Below, one piece after another: positions 5,378-13,462 of a stretch of 17,011 bases of DNA. Position 1 is the first letter of the stretch; each line of letters begins with the position of its first letter. The notes under the pieces are model-generated. The model was not told where the DNA came from. It worked only from the letters and a program-made list of their open reading frames with translations, and did no database searches. Origin of the DNA: Sedimentisphaerales bacterium (GTDB lineage Bacteria; Planctomycetota; Phycisphaerae; Sedimentisphaerales; SG8-4). The stretch is taken from NCBI GenBank assembly GCA_016932895.1, contig JAFGCA010000568.1, positions 1 to 17,011 of the forward strand. Direction: 5' to 3'. A program made the position numbers and the translations under genes.

Positions 5378-7117
5378 ATGACCAAAAAGCGCAGGCACTT
5401 AGGGGAAATCCTTTATAAGGCCGGCCTCGTTAAGAAAGAGGCCCTGATTGAAGCCATCAAGACGTCCAAGTCGAGCAACAAGCGAGTTGGCGAAGTCTTG
5501 GTCGATCAGGGTCTAATCGACCGGGAAACGCTGACCAAGGCGATCGCCAAGCAGTTCGGCCTGAAGTACGTCGATCTGGACCAGATTACGGTCCCGGCCG
5601 ATGCCACCAAGATCATTCCGGAAGACCTGATCAAGCGCTATACCATCCTGCCGCTGAGCGTGACCAATGGGCGGGTCAAGCTCATCATCAGCGACCCGAT
5701 GGATCTGGACATGATGGACTCGGTTCGGTTGCGGCTGAACTCCGAGCTCGAGTGCTATCTGGCGAATCCGACGAAGATTCGCTCCTACATCGACGAAGTT
5801 CTGAACGAGCAGGGCGGGTCGGAGGAGGATGACCGGCTCCGGCACAGTATTGATGCGACGGCGCAGGAATTGGCGGAAGTGGGAAGCGAACTTCAGGCCG
5901 CGGCGATGCGGGCTCAGGAGGGCGACGATGGGGACGAAGGGCCGATCATTCGGCTGGTGAACCTGATCATCGATACGGCCTATCACATGCGCGCCAGCGA
6001 TATTCATATCGAGCCCATGGAGGATCGCGTTCGCATCCGGTACCGCATTGACGGCGTTTGCCTGGAGAAAGACAACATCCCCAAGAACATGCAAGCGCCG
6101 CTGGTCACGCGTTTCAAGATCCTCTCCGGAATGGACATTGCCGAGAAGCGGCTGCCCCAGGACGGACGTATCAAGCGCGAGATTGCCGGCCAGGACATTG
6201 ACTTTCGTGTCTCCTCGCTGCCGGGCAACCACGGCCCCAGCGTCGTGCTGCGTATTCTGCGCCCCGATGCCGTGAATATCGGTATCGAGTCGCTTGGTTT
6301 CGAGCACGACAACTATCAGGTGTTCCAGCGCATCATCAAGAGGCCCAACGGCATCTTTCTGGTGACAGGTCCGACCGGTAGCGGCAAGACGACGACCTTG
6401 TACGCCGCCCTGCAGGAGTTGAACAAGCCGGACAAGAAGATTATCACGGCCGAGGACCCGGTGGAGTACAACTTCGCCGGCATGAACCAGTGTCAGATCA
6501 GGGAAGAGATCGGCCTGACCTTCGACAAGATTCTACGCGCCATGCTGCGGCAGGCGCCGAACATCATCCTCGTCGGTGAAATTCGTGACAGCGAGGTGGC
6601 CGACATTGCTATCCAGGCCGCTCTTACCGGACACCTGGTGTTCAGCACGCTTCACACCAACGATGCCTGCGGCGCCATCACGCGTCTGATCGATATGGGC
6701 GTTAAGCCCTTCCTGGTGGCAAGTTCGATTCAAGCCATTATGGCACAAAGACTTATACGCGTTATCTGCAAGAAGTGCAAGGTGGTGGACGAGAACCCCA
6801 ACCCGCATCACCTCAAGCTGCTGGGCATTTCCAAGGAAGAGTTGAAGAAACGCTCGGTGTACAAAGGGGCCGGCTGCAGCGCGTGTCAGAATACCGGGTA
6901 CAAGGGCCGGCTTGGCATTTTCGAAATGATCGAACTAAACTCCGAAATACGGGAGCTGGCTTTCAAGCGTGCTCCGACCGGCGAGTTGCGGGTGGCCGCG
7001 AAGAACGCCGGCATGAGAACGCTGGCCGAAGACGGAAGATTGAAGATTTTCAAGGGCATTACGACGCCTGAGGAGGTCTCGCGCATCGCGCAGACGGAGG
7101 GTGTCGTGGAAGAGTAA
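5378..7117 (+). CDS. pilB: Type IV pilus extension ATPase PilB (GspE/PilB family)
   Basis: The 579-aa product is a full-length PilB/GspE-type secretion ATPase that works as a cytoplasmic hexamer under the pilus platform. Residues 7-59 form two MshEN-like motifs with a 5-residue spacer: HLGEILYKAGLV... ending in S30, and RVGEVLVDQGLI... from R36 to Q59. The catalytic core has Walker A GPTGSGKTTT (331-340), Asp box EDPVEY (359-364), Walker B ILVGEIRD (397-404) and His box TGHLVFSTLHTNDA (417-430). The zinc tetracysteine is C464, C467, C500 and C503. ASDIHIEP and RLPQDGRI mark the N2 domain. pilT follows after 27 bases, so the two opposing motors are probably cotranscribed. A GspE role is possible, but the pairing with pilT and the separate T2SS-order operon downstream favour PilB. 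Confidence 0.9.
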   Translation: MTKKRRHLGEILYKAGLVKKEALIEAIKTSKSSNKRVGEVLVDQGLIDRETLTKAIAKQFGLKYVDLDQITVPADATKIIPEDLIKRYTILPLSVTNGRVKLIISDPMDLDMMDSVRLRLNSELECYLANPTKIRSYIDEVLNEQGGSEEDDRLRHSIDATAQELAEVGSELQAAAMRAQEGDDGDEGPIIRLVNLIIDTAYHMRASDIHIEPMEDRVRIRYRIDGVCLEKDNIPKNMQAPLVTRFKILSGMDIAEKRLPQDGRIKREIAGQDIDFRVSSLPGNHGPSVVLRILRPDAVNIGIESLGFEHDNYQVFQRIIKRPNGIFLVTGPTGSGKTTTLYAALQELNKPDKKIITAEDPVEYNFAGMNQCQIREEIGLTFDKILRAMLRQAPNIILVGEIRDSEVADIAIQAALTGHLVFSTLHTNDACGAITRLIDMGVKPFLVASSIQAIMAQRLIRVICKKCKVVDENPNPHHLKLLGISKEELKKRSVYKGAGCSACQNTGYKGRLGIFEMIELNSEIRELAFKRAPTGELRVAAKNAGMRTLAEDGRLKIFKGITTPEEVSRIAQTEGVVEE

Positions 7118-7144
7118 CGCCAGGTTTTGGCAGAGGATTGGTAA

Positions 7145-8296
7145 ATGGCAACACTGAACATGGACAGGATACTGCAGGCGTGCGTCTCGCAAGGCGCTTC
7201 GGATATCCACATCGTAGTTGGCCGCCCGCCTGTCTTGCGCATGGACGGACGTTTGAGATCGTTAGAAACGAAGGTGCTCGAGCCCGACGACACGGCGGCT
7301 CTGATGAAGAGCATCACGCCGGAACGCTGCCAGCAGGAGCTTCAGGAGGAAGGTGGAACCGACTATGGCTTCGCCTTCGGCGACCAGGGGCGTTTTCGTG
7401 TTGCGGTGTTCAAGCAAAAGGGCAATATTTCCATCGTCCTGCGTTTGATTCCCAACAAGATCATGACCTTTGAGGAAATCGGCCTGCCCAAGATCACGGC
7501 CGCCCTGTGCCGACGGCCGCGTGGCATGTTCCTCGTGACCGGCCCTACCGGAAGCGGCAAGACGACCACGCTGGCCTGCATGCTCAATTACATCAACGAG
7601 AACTTCGATCGCCATATCGTTACCGTGGAAGACCCCATCGAGTACTACCACCCCCACAAGAAATCCATCATGAACCAGCGTGAAGTGGGGGTCGATGTGC
7701 CCAGTTTTGGCGAGGCACTCAGGCGTGTCCTCCGTCAGGACCCAGATATCATTCTCGTCGGTGAGCTTCGTGACCTTGAGACGATCGAGTCTGCGGTGCG
7801 TGCCGCCGAAACCGGCCACCTTGTTTTCAGTACGGTCCACACCACCAGTGCCTCCGGCACGGTGAACCGTATCATCGACGTGTTCCCGACGGATCAGCAG
7901 GAACAGATTCGAATCCAGCTCAGCGGCAACCTCATCGCGGTGCTGAGCCAGGCGTTATGCCCGTTGGCCACCGGTCGCGGCCGGGTCGCGGCCTACGAGT
8001 TTATGGTTGTAACGCCGGCGATCGCCAACCTGATTCGCGAAAACAAGACCTACCGGATTGATTCGAGCATCCAGACCGGTAAGAAACTCGGCATGCAACT
8101 GCTCGACGAGCACCTTTGGGAGCTCTACGATACCGGCAAGATCACCCTGGAAGAGATGCTTGACAAGGGTCGTCAGCCGGGGGCTCTCCAGGAAAAGGCG
8201 ATGGCCAAGATCGCCGGAGCCAGGGGAAAGGCGAAGAAGAAAGCAGGGCAGGCGGCCAAAGAGTTGGAAGATCTCGGGCCCATCCTCAAGACCTAA
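7145..8296 (+). CDS. pilT: Type IV pilus retraction ATPase PilT
   Basis: The 383-aa product lacks the long N-terminal regulatory domain and the tetracysteine of PilB, as PilT does. It has ASDIHIVVGRPPVLRMDG (18-35), Walker A GPTGSGKTTT (133-142), Asp box EDPIEY (162-167), NQREVG (177-182), Walker B ILVGELRD (203-210) and His box TGHLVFSTVHT (223-233). AIANLIRE (292-299) corresponds to the PilT-specific AIRNLIRE motif needed for retraction, with A in place of R. The last 30 residues form a Lys/Ala-rich tail (ARGKAKKKAGQAAKELEDLG) that is an extension compared with standard PilT of about 345-350 aa. PilT strips pilin subunits out of the pilus to power twitching and DNA uptake, so its presence shows that a retractile pilus is made. 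GAGG at about 7133-7136 precedes the ATG. Confidence 0.93.
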   Translation: MATLNMDRILQACVSQGASDIHIVVGRPPVLRMDGRLRSLETKVLEPDDTAALMKSITPERCQQELQEEGGTDYGFAFGDQGRFRVAVFKQKGNISIVLRLIPNKIMTFEEIGLPKITAALCRRPRGMFLVTGPTGSGKTTTLACMLNYINENFDRHIVTVEDPIEYYHPHKKSIMNQREVGVDVPSFGEALRRVLRQDPDIILVGELRDLETIESAVRAAETGHLVFSTVHTTSASGTVNRIIDVFPTDQQEQIRIQLSGNLIAVLSQALCPLATGRGRVAAYEFMVVTPAIANLIRENKTYRIDSSIQTGKKLGMQLLDEHLWELYDTGKITLEEMLDKGRQPGALQEKAMAKIAGARGKAKKKAGQAAKELEDLGPILKT

Positions 8297-8306
8297 GTCT
8301 CCGCCC

Positions 8307-8315
8307 GGGGGGGGG
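8307..8315 (+). repeat. Nine-G homopolymer run just after pilT
   Basis: Nine consecutive G bases, preceded by CCC, start 11 bases after the pilT stop codon. It is intergenic and does not change a reading frame as given. Such runs are prone to slippage and to sequencing error. Confidence 0.9.
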
Positions 8316-8354
8316 TGTGTCGGGACGAGCTTCTTCGGAGATCCCGGCCGGGGC

Positions 8355-8379
8355 GGCATGCGATCTGCAATGCCATTTT
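8355..8379 (+). terminator. Weak candidate terminator after pilT
   Basis: GGCATGC (8355-8361) pairs with GC-A-ATGCC (8367-8374, one bulged A) around the loop GATCT, followed by ATTTT. The stem is short and the T-run only four bases, so it is at best a weak terminator. Its place between pilT and the next promoter is consistent with that role. Confidence 0.3.
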
Positions 8380-8447
8380 CGAGCAAAATGTCGTTTCCTG
8401 CGACCCCTAATCCTGTCCCATTAACTAAGTGTCCAATAGCTAATTTT

Positions 8448-8477
8448 TTGTAAAATAACTGTTTACTTTGATATAAT
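8448..8477 (+). promoter_or_regulatory. Sigma-70 promoter for the gspE-F-G-H-I-J-like operon
   Basis: TTGTAA (8448-8453) and TATAAT (8472-8477) are separated by 18 bases, with TG at 8469-8470 providing an extended -10. About 50 bases of A+T-rich sequence precede it (8420-8470), unlike the rest of the window, and could act as an UP element. The predicted start is near 8484, leaving a leader of about 35 bases with GAGGA at 8505-8509 as ribosome-binding site for the ATG at 8519. Within the 222-bp gap this is the only clear promoter. Confidence 0.8.
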
Positions 8478-8518
8478 ACGGACGTAGAAAGTTATAGGGT
8501 CTTTGAGGATTTCGGCAT

Positions 8519-10282
8519 ATGGGCAAGATGAAGACATCAGAAAAGCTCCCTCCCATTGAGCAATTGCGGGGTCGTCCGCTGGGCAGAATCCTGATGAAGA
8601 TGGGGGTGCTTAGCCGGGACAAGGTCCACGAATGTCTGAGTATCCAGAAGCAGCGGGGCGGTGATGTTCGCATCGGTGAAATCCTCATGGAACTGGGGCT
8701 GGTGGACGAGACGCAGCTTCAGGTGGCGCTGGCGGCCAAGCGCGGCATGGAGTACGTGAGCATCGACGGCATGGATGTTCCGCCGGATGTGGTGGAGAAG
8801 GTGCCGGCGCAAATGGCCAAGACCTACCACATCGTGCCTATCGAATACGACAAGGAAAAGAACGAGCTCACGGTGGCGCTGGATAACGTGGAGAACTTCC
8901 GGGCCACGGATGACCTGCGCACGCTGATGGGCTTCAACGTAACGGCCAAGATGACCGACCGCGACGCCCTGGAGGCGGCTCTCAAGAAGAATTACGAGGC
9001 CGAGGACGAGAACATCACCGAGCTGATCGATGAGATTCAGTCGGATGCGTTCCTGGCCGAGTTCGATGGGAGAAACCAGAGTATCGACCTGGACGAGCTG
9101 AAGGAGCTGTCCGAGTCGAATCCGGTGAAGAAGCTGCTGAACCTGGTCCTCCTGCAGGCGATCCGGGACAAGGCCTCGGATATTCACTTCGAGCCGTTTG
9201 AAGACGAGTACAAGATGCGCTATCGAATCGACGGCGTTCTGTACGAGATGATCCCGCCCCCGAAGTACATTGCGGCGGCTTTGAGCTCGCGTATCAAGGT
9301 TATGGCCGACCTGGACATTGCGGAACGGCGGCTGCCGCAGGACGGACGTATCTCCCTTACCGTTCAGGGCAACCCGGTCGATTTGCGTGTGAGCGTTCTG
9401 CCGACGATGTTCGGGGAGAGCGTCGTGCTTCGTGTGCTCGATCGCAGCCAGGTGAGCTTCGATCTGGCGAAGCTGGGACTGCGGCCGGACGATATCAAAG
9501 TGATGGGCCAGCTCATTCGCAAGCCAAACGGAATTGTGATCGTGACGGGCCCGACGGGATGTGGGAAGACCACCACGCTGTACTCGGCGCTGAGCGAGCT
9601 CAATACCATCGACCGCAAGATCATCACGACCGAGGACCCCGTCGAATACGACCTCGATGGTTTGGTCCAGGTCCAGATGAAACCGGAGATCGGGTTGACG
9701 TTTGCCCGATGCCTGCGGTCGATTCTGCGTCAGGACCCGGATGTCGTGCTGGTGGGTGAGGTTCGTGACTTGGAGACGGCCGAGATCGCCGCCCAGGCGT
9801 CGCTGACCGGCCACCTGGTGTTTACCACGCTGCACACCAACGACGCCCCCAGTTCCGTGGCTCGTCTGCTGGACCTGGGGGTCGAGCCGTTTTTGATCAC
9901 GGCAACGATCGAGGGGATCTGTGCCCAGCGGCTGGCGCGGCGGATCTGCACCCACTGCAAGACCGCCTACGACCCGGACGAGGCACAGTTGAAGGAACTG
10001 GGGCTGACCGAAGAGGACCTCAAAGGCAAGAAGTTCTATTACGGCAAAGGCTGCAACCGGTGCAACGGGACCGGCTACCGGGGTCGGGTCGGGATCTTCG
10101 AGATCATGATCTTTGACGACGAGATACGCGATTTGATTATGAATCGAGCCTCAACGAACGTGTTGCGCGTGGCGGCCCAGAAGAAGGGGATGAGAAGCTT
10201 GCGCGACAACGGTCTGGCTGTTATCTACGACGGAATCACAACGATTGACGAAGTTGTGAAGGAAACGATTACGGAAGGATAG
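8519..10282 (+). CDS. gspE: Second PilB/GspE-family assembly ATPase
   Basis: The 587-aa product is a paralogue of the PilB encoded 3 kb upstream. It has tandem MshEN-like motifs at 20-43 (PLGRILMKMGVL... ending Q43) and 51-74 (RIGEILMELGLV... ending K74), then the ATPase core: Walker A GPTGCGKTTT (344-353, Cys where Ser is usual), Asp box EDPVEY (372-377), Walker B VLVGEVRD (410-417), His box TGHLVFTTLHTNDA (430-443). The zinc tetracysteine is C477, C480, C512 and C515. It starts a run in the order ATPase, platform protein, GspG-, GspH-, GspI- and GspJ-like proteins, which is the canonical T2SS order E-F-G-H-I-J. Hence GspE is the preferred reading, although a second pilus ATPase cannot be excluded. 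It has its own promoter. Confidence 0.88.
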   Translation: MGKMKTSEKLPPIEQLRGRPLGRILMKMGVLSRDKVHECLSIQKQRGGDVRIGEILMELGLVDETQLQVALAAKRGMEYVSIDGMDVPPDVVEKVPAQMAKTYHIVPIEYDKEKNELTVALDNVENFRATDDLRTLMGFNVTAKMTDRDALEAALKKNYEAEDENITELIDEIQSDAFLAEFDGRNQSIDLDELKELSESNPVKKLLNLVLLQAIRDKASDIHFEPFEDEYKMRYRIDGVLYEMIPPPKYIAAALSSRIKVMADLDIAERRLPQDGRISLTVQGNPVDLRVSVLPTMFGESVVLRVLDRSQVSFDLAKLGLRPDDIKVMGQLIRKPNGIVIVTGPTGCGKTTTLYSALSELNTIDRKIITTEDPVEYDLDGLVQVQMKPEIGLTFARCLRSILRQDPDVVLVGEVRDLETAEIAAQASLTGHLVFTTLHTNDAPSSVARLLDLGVEPFLITATIEGICAQRLARRICTHCKTAYDPDEAQLKELGLTEEDLKGKKFYYGKGCNRCNGTGYRGRVGIFEIMIFDDEIRDLIMNRASTNVLRVAAQKKGMRSLRDNGLAVIYDGITTIDEVVKETITEG

Positions 10283-10333
10283 TCTCTGTGAGTGCCGCGG
10301 CGGCGCGCACGGGCCCAAAGTGAGGTAGTTACG

Positions 10334-11584
10334 ATGCCGGTTTTTCACTACATCGCCCTGGATTCGCAGGGTGTCGAGATCAAGGACGAGATCGAGGCTC
10401 TCAGCGAGAAGGAGGCCATCAGTAAGATTCGCAACATGGGGTATTTCCCCACGAAGGTGCGGTCGAAGGCCGCGACCAAGGCGGGCGGCAAGGTGGCGGC
10501 CAAGCCGAGGCGGCGACGCGGCGCCGGCGCCAAGGTCAAAGTCAAGATTGTCACCCAGTTCGCCCGCCAGCTCTCGACGCTTCAGGACGCGGGTCTGCCG
10601 ATCCTGAGGTCGTTGCGGATTCTTCAGGAGCAGCAGAGGTCCGGGAGTTTCAAGCGCATCATTGGGTACGTCGGCGACGACATTGAGGGGGGTTCTACCC
10701 TCTCTGAGGCTTTTGGCAAGTATCCTCGCGCCTTCGACCGCCTTTTCGTCAACATGGTGGCGGCCGGTGAGGCCGGCGGTGTGCTGGACCTGATTCTGGC
10801 CCGTATCGCGGACTTCAAAGAGAGATCGGAGAAGCTCAAGGGCCGCGTCAAGAGTGCCATGGTCTATCCGGTCGTGGTGTTGACGGCGGCCTTCCTGATC
10901 CTGCTGGGCCTGATGACGTTCGTCATCCCTCAGTTTAAGGAGGTCCTCGAGGAGATGGTGGGCGGAGATCTCAATAAGTTCACCCAGACGGTGCTGGGAA
11001 TCAGCCAGTGGATCGCCTATCGCTACGGCTGGGCGGTGCTGCTGGGTGTGCCCTTTGGGCTGGTCTTTTTGATTCGAATGGTGAGGCAGTTCCGTCCCGG
11101 GCGACACGTGCTCGATACGGTCAATCTGCGCTTGCCGGTTATGGGCCAGCTCATCAGCAAGACCTCCATCGCACGGTGGACCCGAACGCTGGGGACGCTG
11201 ATCAGCGCCGGTGTGCCCATTCTGGACGCGTTAACGGTGACGCAGGAGACCGCCGGCAACGAGGTCTACGCCAGCACGCTGGCCAAGGTGCACAACTCCA
11301 TCCGCCAGGGCGACACCTTCGCCGGTCCGCTGCGCCAGTCCAAAACGGTGGACCTGCTCGTGAGCAACATGGTGGCGGTCGGCGAGGAGACCGGTGACCT
11401 GGACAAGATGTTGATACGCGTGGCGGACAACTACGACGAGCAGGTGGAAGTTCTCGTCGGTTCGCTGATGTCCATGCTCGAGCCGATCATGATTATCGTG
11501 CTCGGCGGCATTGTGATGGTCATTGTGCTGGCGGTGTTCCTGCCGATGATTCAGGTCATCACCAGCTTAAGTGCGGCAGGGTAA
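10334..11584 (+). CDS. gspF: Inner-membrane platform protein GspF/PilC
   Basis: The 416-aa product contains the two homologous T2SSF domains of the platform protein that the assembly ATPase turns to add pilin subunits. The first domain begins near TQFARQLSTLQDAGLPILRS (74-93) with EGGSTLSEA and VNMVAAGEAGGVLD. The second begins near SIARWTRTLGTLISAGVPIL (278-297) with VSNMVAVGEETGDLD. Three hydrophobic segments fit the usual topology (about 177-198, 233-249 and 385-408). A Lys/Arg/Ala-rich linker (about 45-70) precedes the first domain. The ATG at 10334 is chosen because TGAGG at 10321-10325 is well placed and MPVFHYIALDSQGV is the usual family start; an in-frame GTG at 10292 adds a basic 14-residue stretch without homology. 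It could serve the upstream pilus as well as the operon's own pseudopilus. Confidence 0.9.
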   Translation: MPVFHYIALDSQGVEIKDEIEALSEKEAISKIRNMGYFPTKVRSKAATKAGGKVAAKPRRRRGAGAKVKVKIVTQFARQLSTLQDAGLPILRSLRILQEQQRSGSFKRIIGYVGDDIEGGSTLSEAFGKYPRAFDRLFVNMVAAGEAGGVLDLILARIADFKERSEKLKGRVKSAMVYPVVVLTAAFLILLGLMTFVIPQFKEVLEEMVGGDLNKFTQTVLGISQWIAYRYGWAVLLGVPFGLVFLIRMVRQFRPGRHVLDTVNLRLPVMGQLISKTSIARWTRTLGTLISAGVPILDALTVTQETAGNEVYASTLAKVHNSIRQGDTFAGPLRQSKTVDLLVSNMVAVGEETGDLDKMLIRVADNYDEQVEVLVGSLMSMLEPIMIIVLGGIVMVIVLAVFLPMIQVITSLSAAG

Positions 11585-11635
11585 TTCGACCCTTGGAAAA
11601 TCTCGGTATCGTATATCTGTAGAAGGAGAGCAAAA

Positions 11636-12544
11636 ATGAAACCAGTCATGAAACAAGGCGGACAGAGGTCAGCTTTTACCATCGTGGAGCTGCTGACTGT
11701 CATGAGTATCATCGTCATCCTGATCGGCCTGCTGGTCCCGGCGCTGAACAGGGTGAAGATCTACGCCATGAAGGTCAAACAGAATGCCCAGTTCCACAGT
11801 ATCGAGGCGGCTCTGGAGCTTTTCAACAGCGAGTTCGAGGGGTATCCGGAATCCGGTGCTCTCGATCCGCAAAACAATCCTTATCCCGGTGCCATGAAGC
11901 TGTGCGAGGCCATGATGGGATGGGATTTGCTGGGCTTCCACACGAACTCAGTATTCCGAAGAGACGGGCTGGGAGCGAACGACCAGATGCTCTACGATCC
12001 TACGGAACTGTCGGCGCGGCGCGGCCCCTTCCTGCCGCTGGAAAGTGCCAACGCCTATCGCCTGGAGGACCTGTACCCGCCTGACAGTCCGGGCCTGGGG
12101 CAGTTCAACACGGCCAATTTCGTGTTGTGCGACGTCTTCGCCAAGCAACGTCAAAATGAGAAGGCGGGGATGCCGATTCTCTATTACAAGGCCAACACGG
12201 CGAACTCCCTGCATTTGCAGGACATCAATGGGCAAGAGTTTGTGCCTCCGAACCCGCAGGACGCGGCGGGCAACATCTACAACTACTGGGACAATCAGCA
12301 ACTGCTCGAGCTGGGTAAGCCGTGGGTCAAAGGCGGTGCAGGTTCGGAGAGCAAGAGTCACAGACTCGCCGACTACCAGATGTTCTACCAGAACACCCGC
12401 AGCCACAAGATCGAAAGCCCCTGGCGTCCCTACATGGCCGACAGGTTTATCCTGATTTCGGCGGGGCACGATAACGAGTATGGCACGGCGGATGATATCT
12501 GCAACTACGAATGGAAGTATACGGAGGTGACTCCAGTAAACTGA
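11636..12544 (+). CDS. Large GspG-like prepilin, copy 1
   Basis: The 302-aa product has a class III signal: the leader MKPVMKQGGQRSA is followed by FTIVELLTVMSIIVILIGLL, with cleavage expected after A13 and the conserved Glu+5 at E18. The -1 residue is Ala instead of the usual Gly. After the N-terminal helix, ALELFNSEFEGYPESG matches the GspG segment, but a long central part (about 75-270) doubles the usual length. The end, ILISAGHDNEYGTADDICNYE, resembles the calcium-binding loop of major pseudopilins. It shares KLCEAMMGWDLLGFHTNS, NFVLCDVFAK and MPILYYKA with the prepilin encoded at 13463-14389, so the two are paralogues. AAGGAG at 11623-11628 is a strong ribosome-binding site. Its exact role in the pseudopilus is unknown. 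Confidence 0.8.
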   Translation: MKPVMKQGGQRSAFTIVELLTVMSIIVILIGLLVPALNRVKIYAMKVKQNAQFHSIEAALELFNSEFEGYPESGALDPQNNPYPGAMKLCEAMMGWDLLGFHTNSVFRRDGLGANDQMLYDPTELSARRGPFLPLESANAYRLEDLYPPDSPGLGQFNTANFVLCDVFAKQRQNEKAGMPILYYKANTANSLHLQDINGQEFVPPNPQDAAGNIYNYWDNQQLLELGKPWVKGGAGSESKSHRLADYQMFYQNTRSHKIESPWRPYMADRFILISAGHDNEYGTADDICNYEWKYTEVTPVN

Positions 12545-12624
12545 TGTTCGCTTAGCAGATTCGCGGCGTCGAGTCGAGGCTGGAAGACAATGACATCCCG
12601 ACGAAGACATGGCAGGAGGGGAGT

Positions 12625-13428
12625 ATGATGAGGTGTGTACTACAAGTTGCGTTTGTAGCACTGTTGCTCGTAGTGGCCGGTCCGATTGGTTTCGCCGTTG
12701 GCGAGATCGTGAACGGGAGTTTTGAAGACGACGGGTATATCGCGGACGTCAATGAAACGGACCCGAACGGCTGGAGCGCGGACGTCTCGACCGACAAGTT
12801 CGCCGGCTATGTGTATACGGATTGGGCGACGGACGGGCTCTACAATCTGACGCTCCATTCTCTGCGGGCGACGTTCAAAGCCGGCGACATGGTGAGCGTT
12901 TCCCAGGAACTGGATCTTTCGAGCGTGGATGAGATCATTTTCGATGTGAAGCTGGACAGCGACTGGTCGGCGTGGGCCCCGAATGTTTGCAGCGCCGTGG
13001 TCCTGATCGACGGTGACGCGGTCTGGACGTCGGATGGGCAGGTGGTCGAAGGCGCAGCCGAGCTGACCGACCAGCGTTGCCCGGTGGCGGAGAAGTATCG
13101 CACCGCCGGTACGCACGAGGTGTCGTTGGGACTGCGAATGAACGCCGACGGCATGTTTTGGGAACGCTACTACACGGACTGGGACCGGGTGGAATTGACG
13201 TTGCTCTGCGGCGGCGGCGGTCTCTTGCCCGGCGACTTCAACGGCGACTGCTTCGTGGACGCCAACGACTTGACGTGGATGGGCGTCATGTGGCTGGCCG
13301 ATGTGGCGGCCGACAGCCCCTACAATCTCCTCGATGAGGAAGAGGGAGCCGACGCCACGGTCAACGGCTTTGATTTCGCGGTCTTTGGCGCGAACTGGCT
13401 CCATAGCAGTCTGGTGCAAGAAGAGTAA
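12625..13428 (+). CDS. Secreted protein with dockerin-like calcium-binding repeats
   Basis: The 267-aa product has a Sec signal peptide (MMRCVLQVAFVALLLVVAGPIGFAVG, cleavage near 24-26). NGSFEDDGYIADVNETDPNGWS begins a beta-rich domain of about 165 residues, of a kind common in planctomycete secreted proteins and perhaps a jelly roll. The C-terminus has two dockerin-type EF-hand-like repeats. GDFNGDCFVDANDL (203-216) has all calcium ligands (D204, N206, D208, D212, D215). The second, near 239-250 (EEGADATVNGFD), is degenerate. Both end in a hydrophobic-W-L helix (VMWL, ANWL). Four cysteines (C122, C152, C195, C209, not counting the signal) could form disulfides. AGGAGG at 12614-12619 suits ATG 12625 or the adjacent ATG 12628. 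It sits between two paralogous prepilins in the same direction, suggesting export by, or assembly with, this machine. No cohesin partner is seen. Confidence 0.75.
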   Translation: MMRCVLQVAFVALLLVVAGPIGFAVGEIVNGSFEDDGYIADVNETDPNGWSADVSTDKFAGYVYTDWATDGLYNLTLHSLRATFKAGDMVSVSQELDLSSVDEIIFDVKLDSDWSAWAPNVCSAVVLIDGDAVWTSDGQVVEGAAELTDQRCPVAEKYRTAGTHEVSLGLRMNADGMFWERYYTDWDRVELTLLCGGGGLLPGDFNGDCFVDANDLTWMGVMWLADVAADSPYNLLDEEEGADATVNGFDFAVFGANWLHSSLVQEE

Positions 13429-13462
13429 TCGAATGGAATCGTCGTATTGAAAGAGGTTCATC

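Noticed and set aside
8537..9955. 472-aa minus-strand ORF
   Set aside because: It lies entirely antisense to the second assembly ATPase, whose motifs are unambiguous, and is rich in H, R, Q and L as expected of a shadow frame.
10292..10333. Upstream GTG start for the platform protein
   Set aside because: It adds a basic 14-residue stretch not typical of the family, while ATG 10334 has TGAGG and the normal MPVF start.
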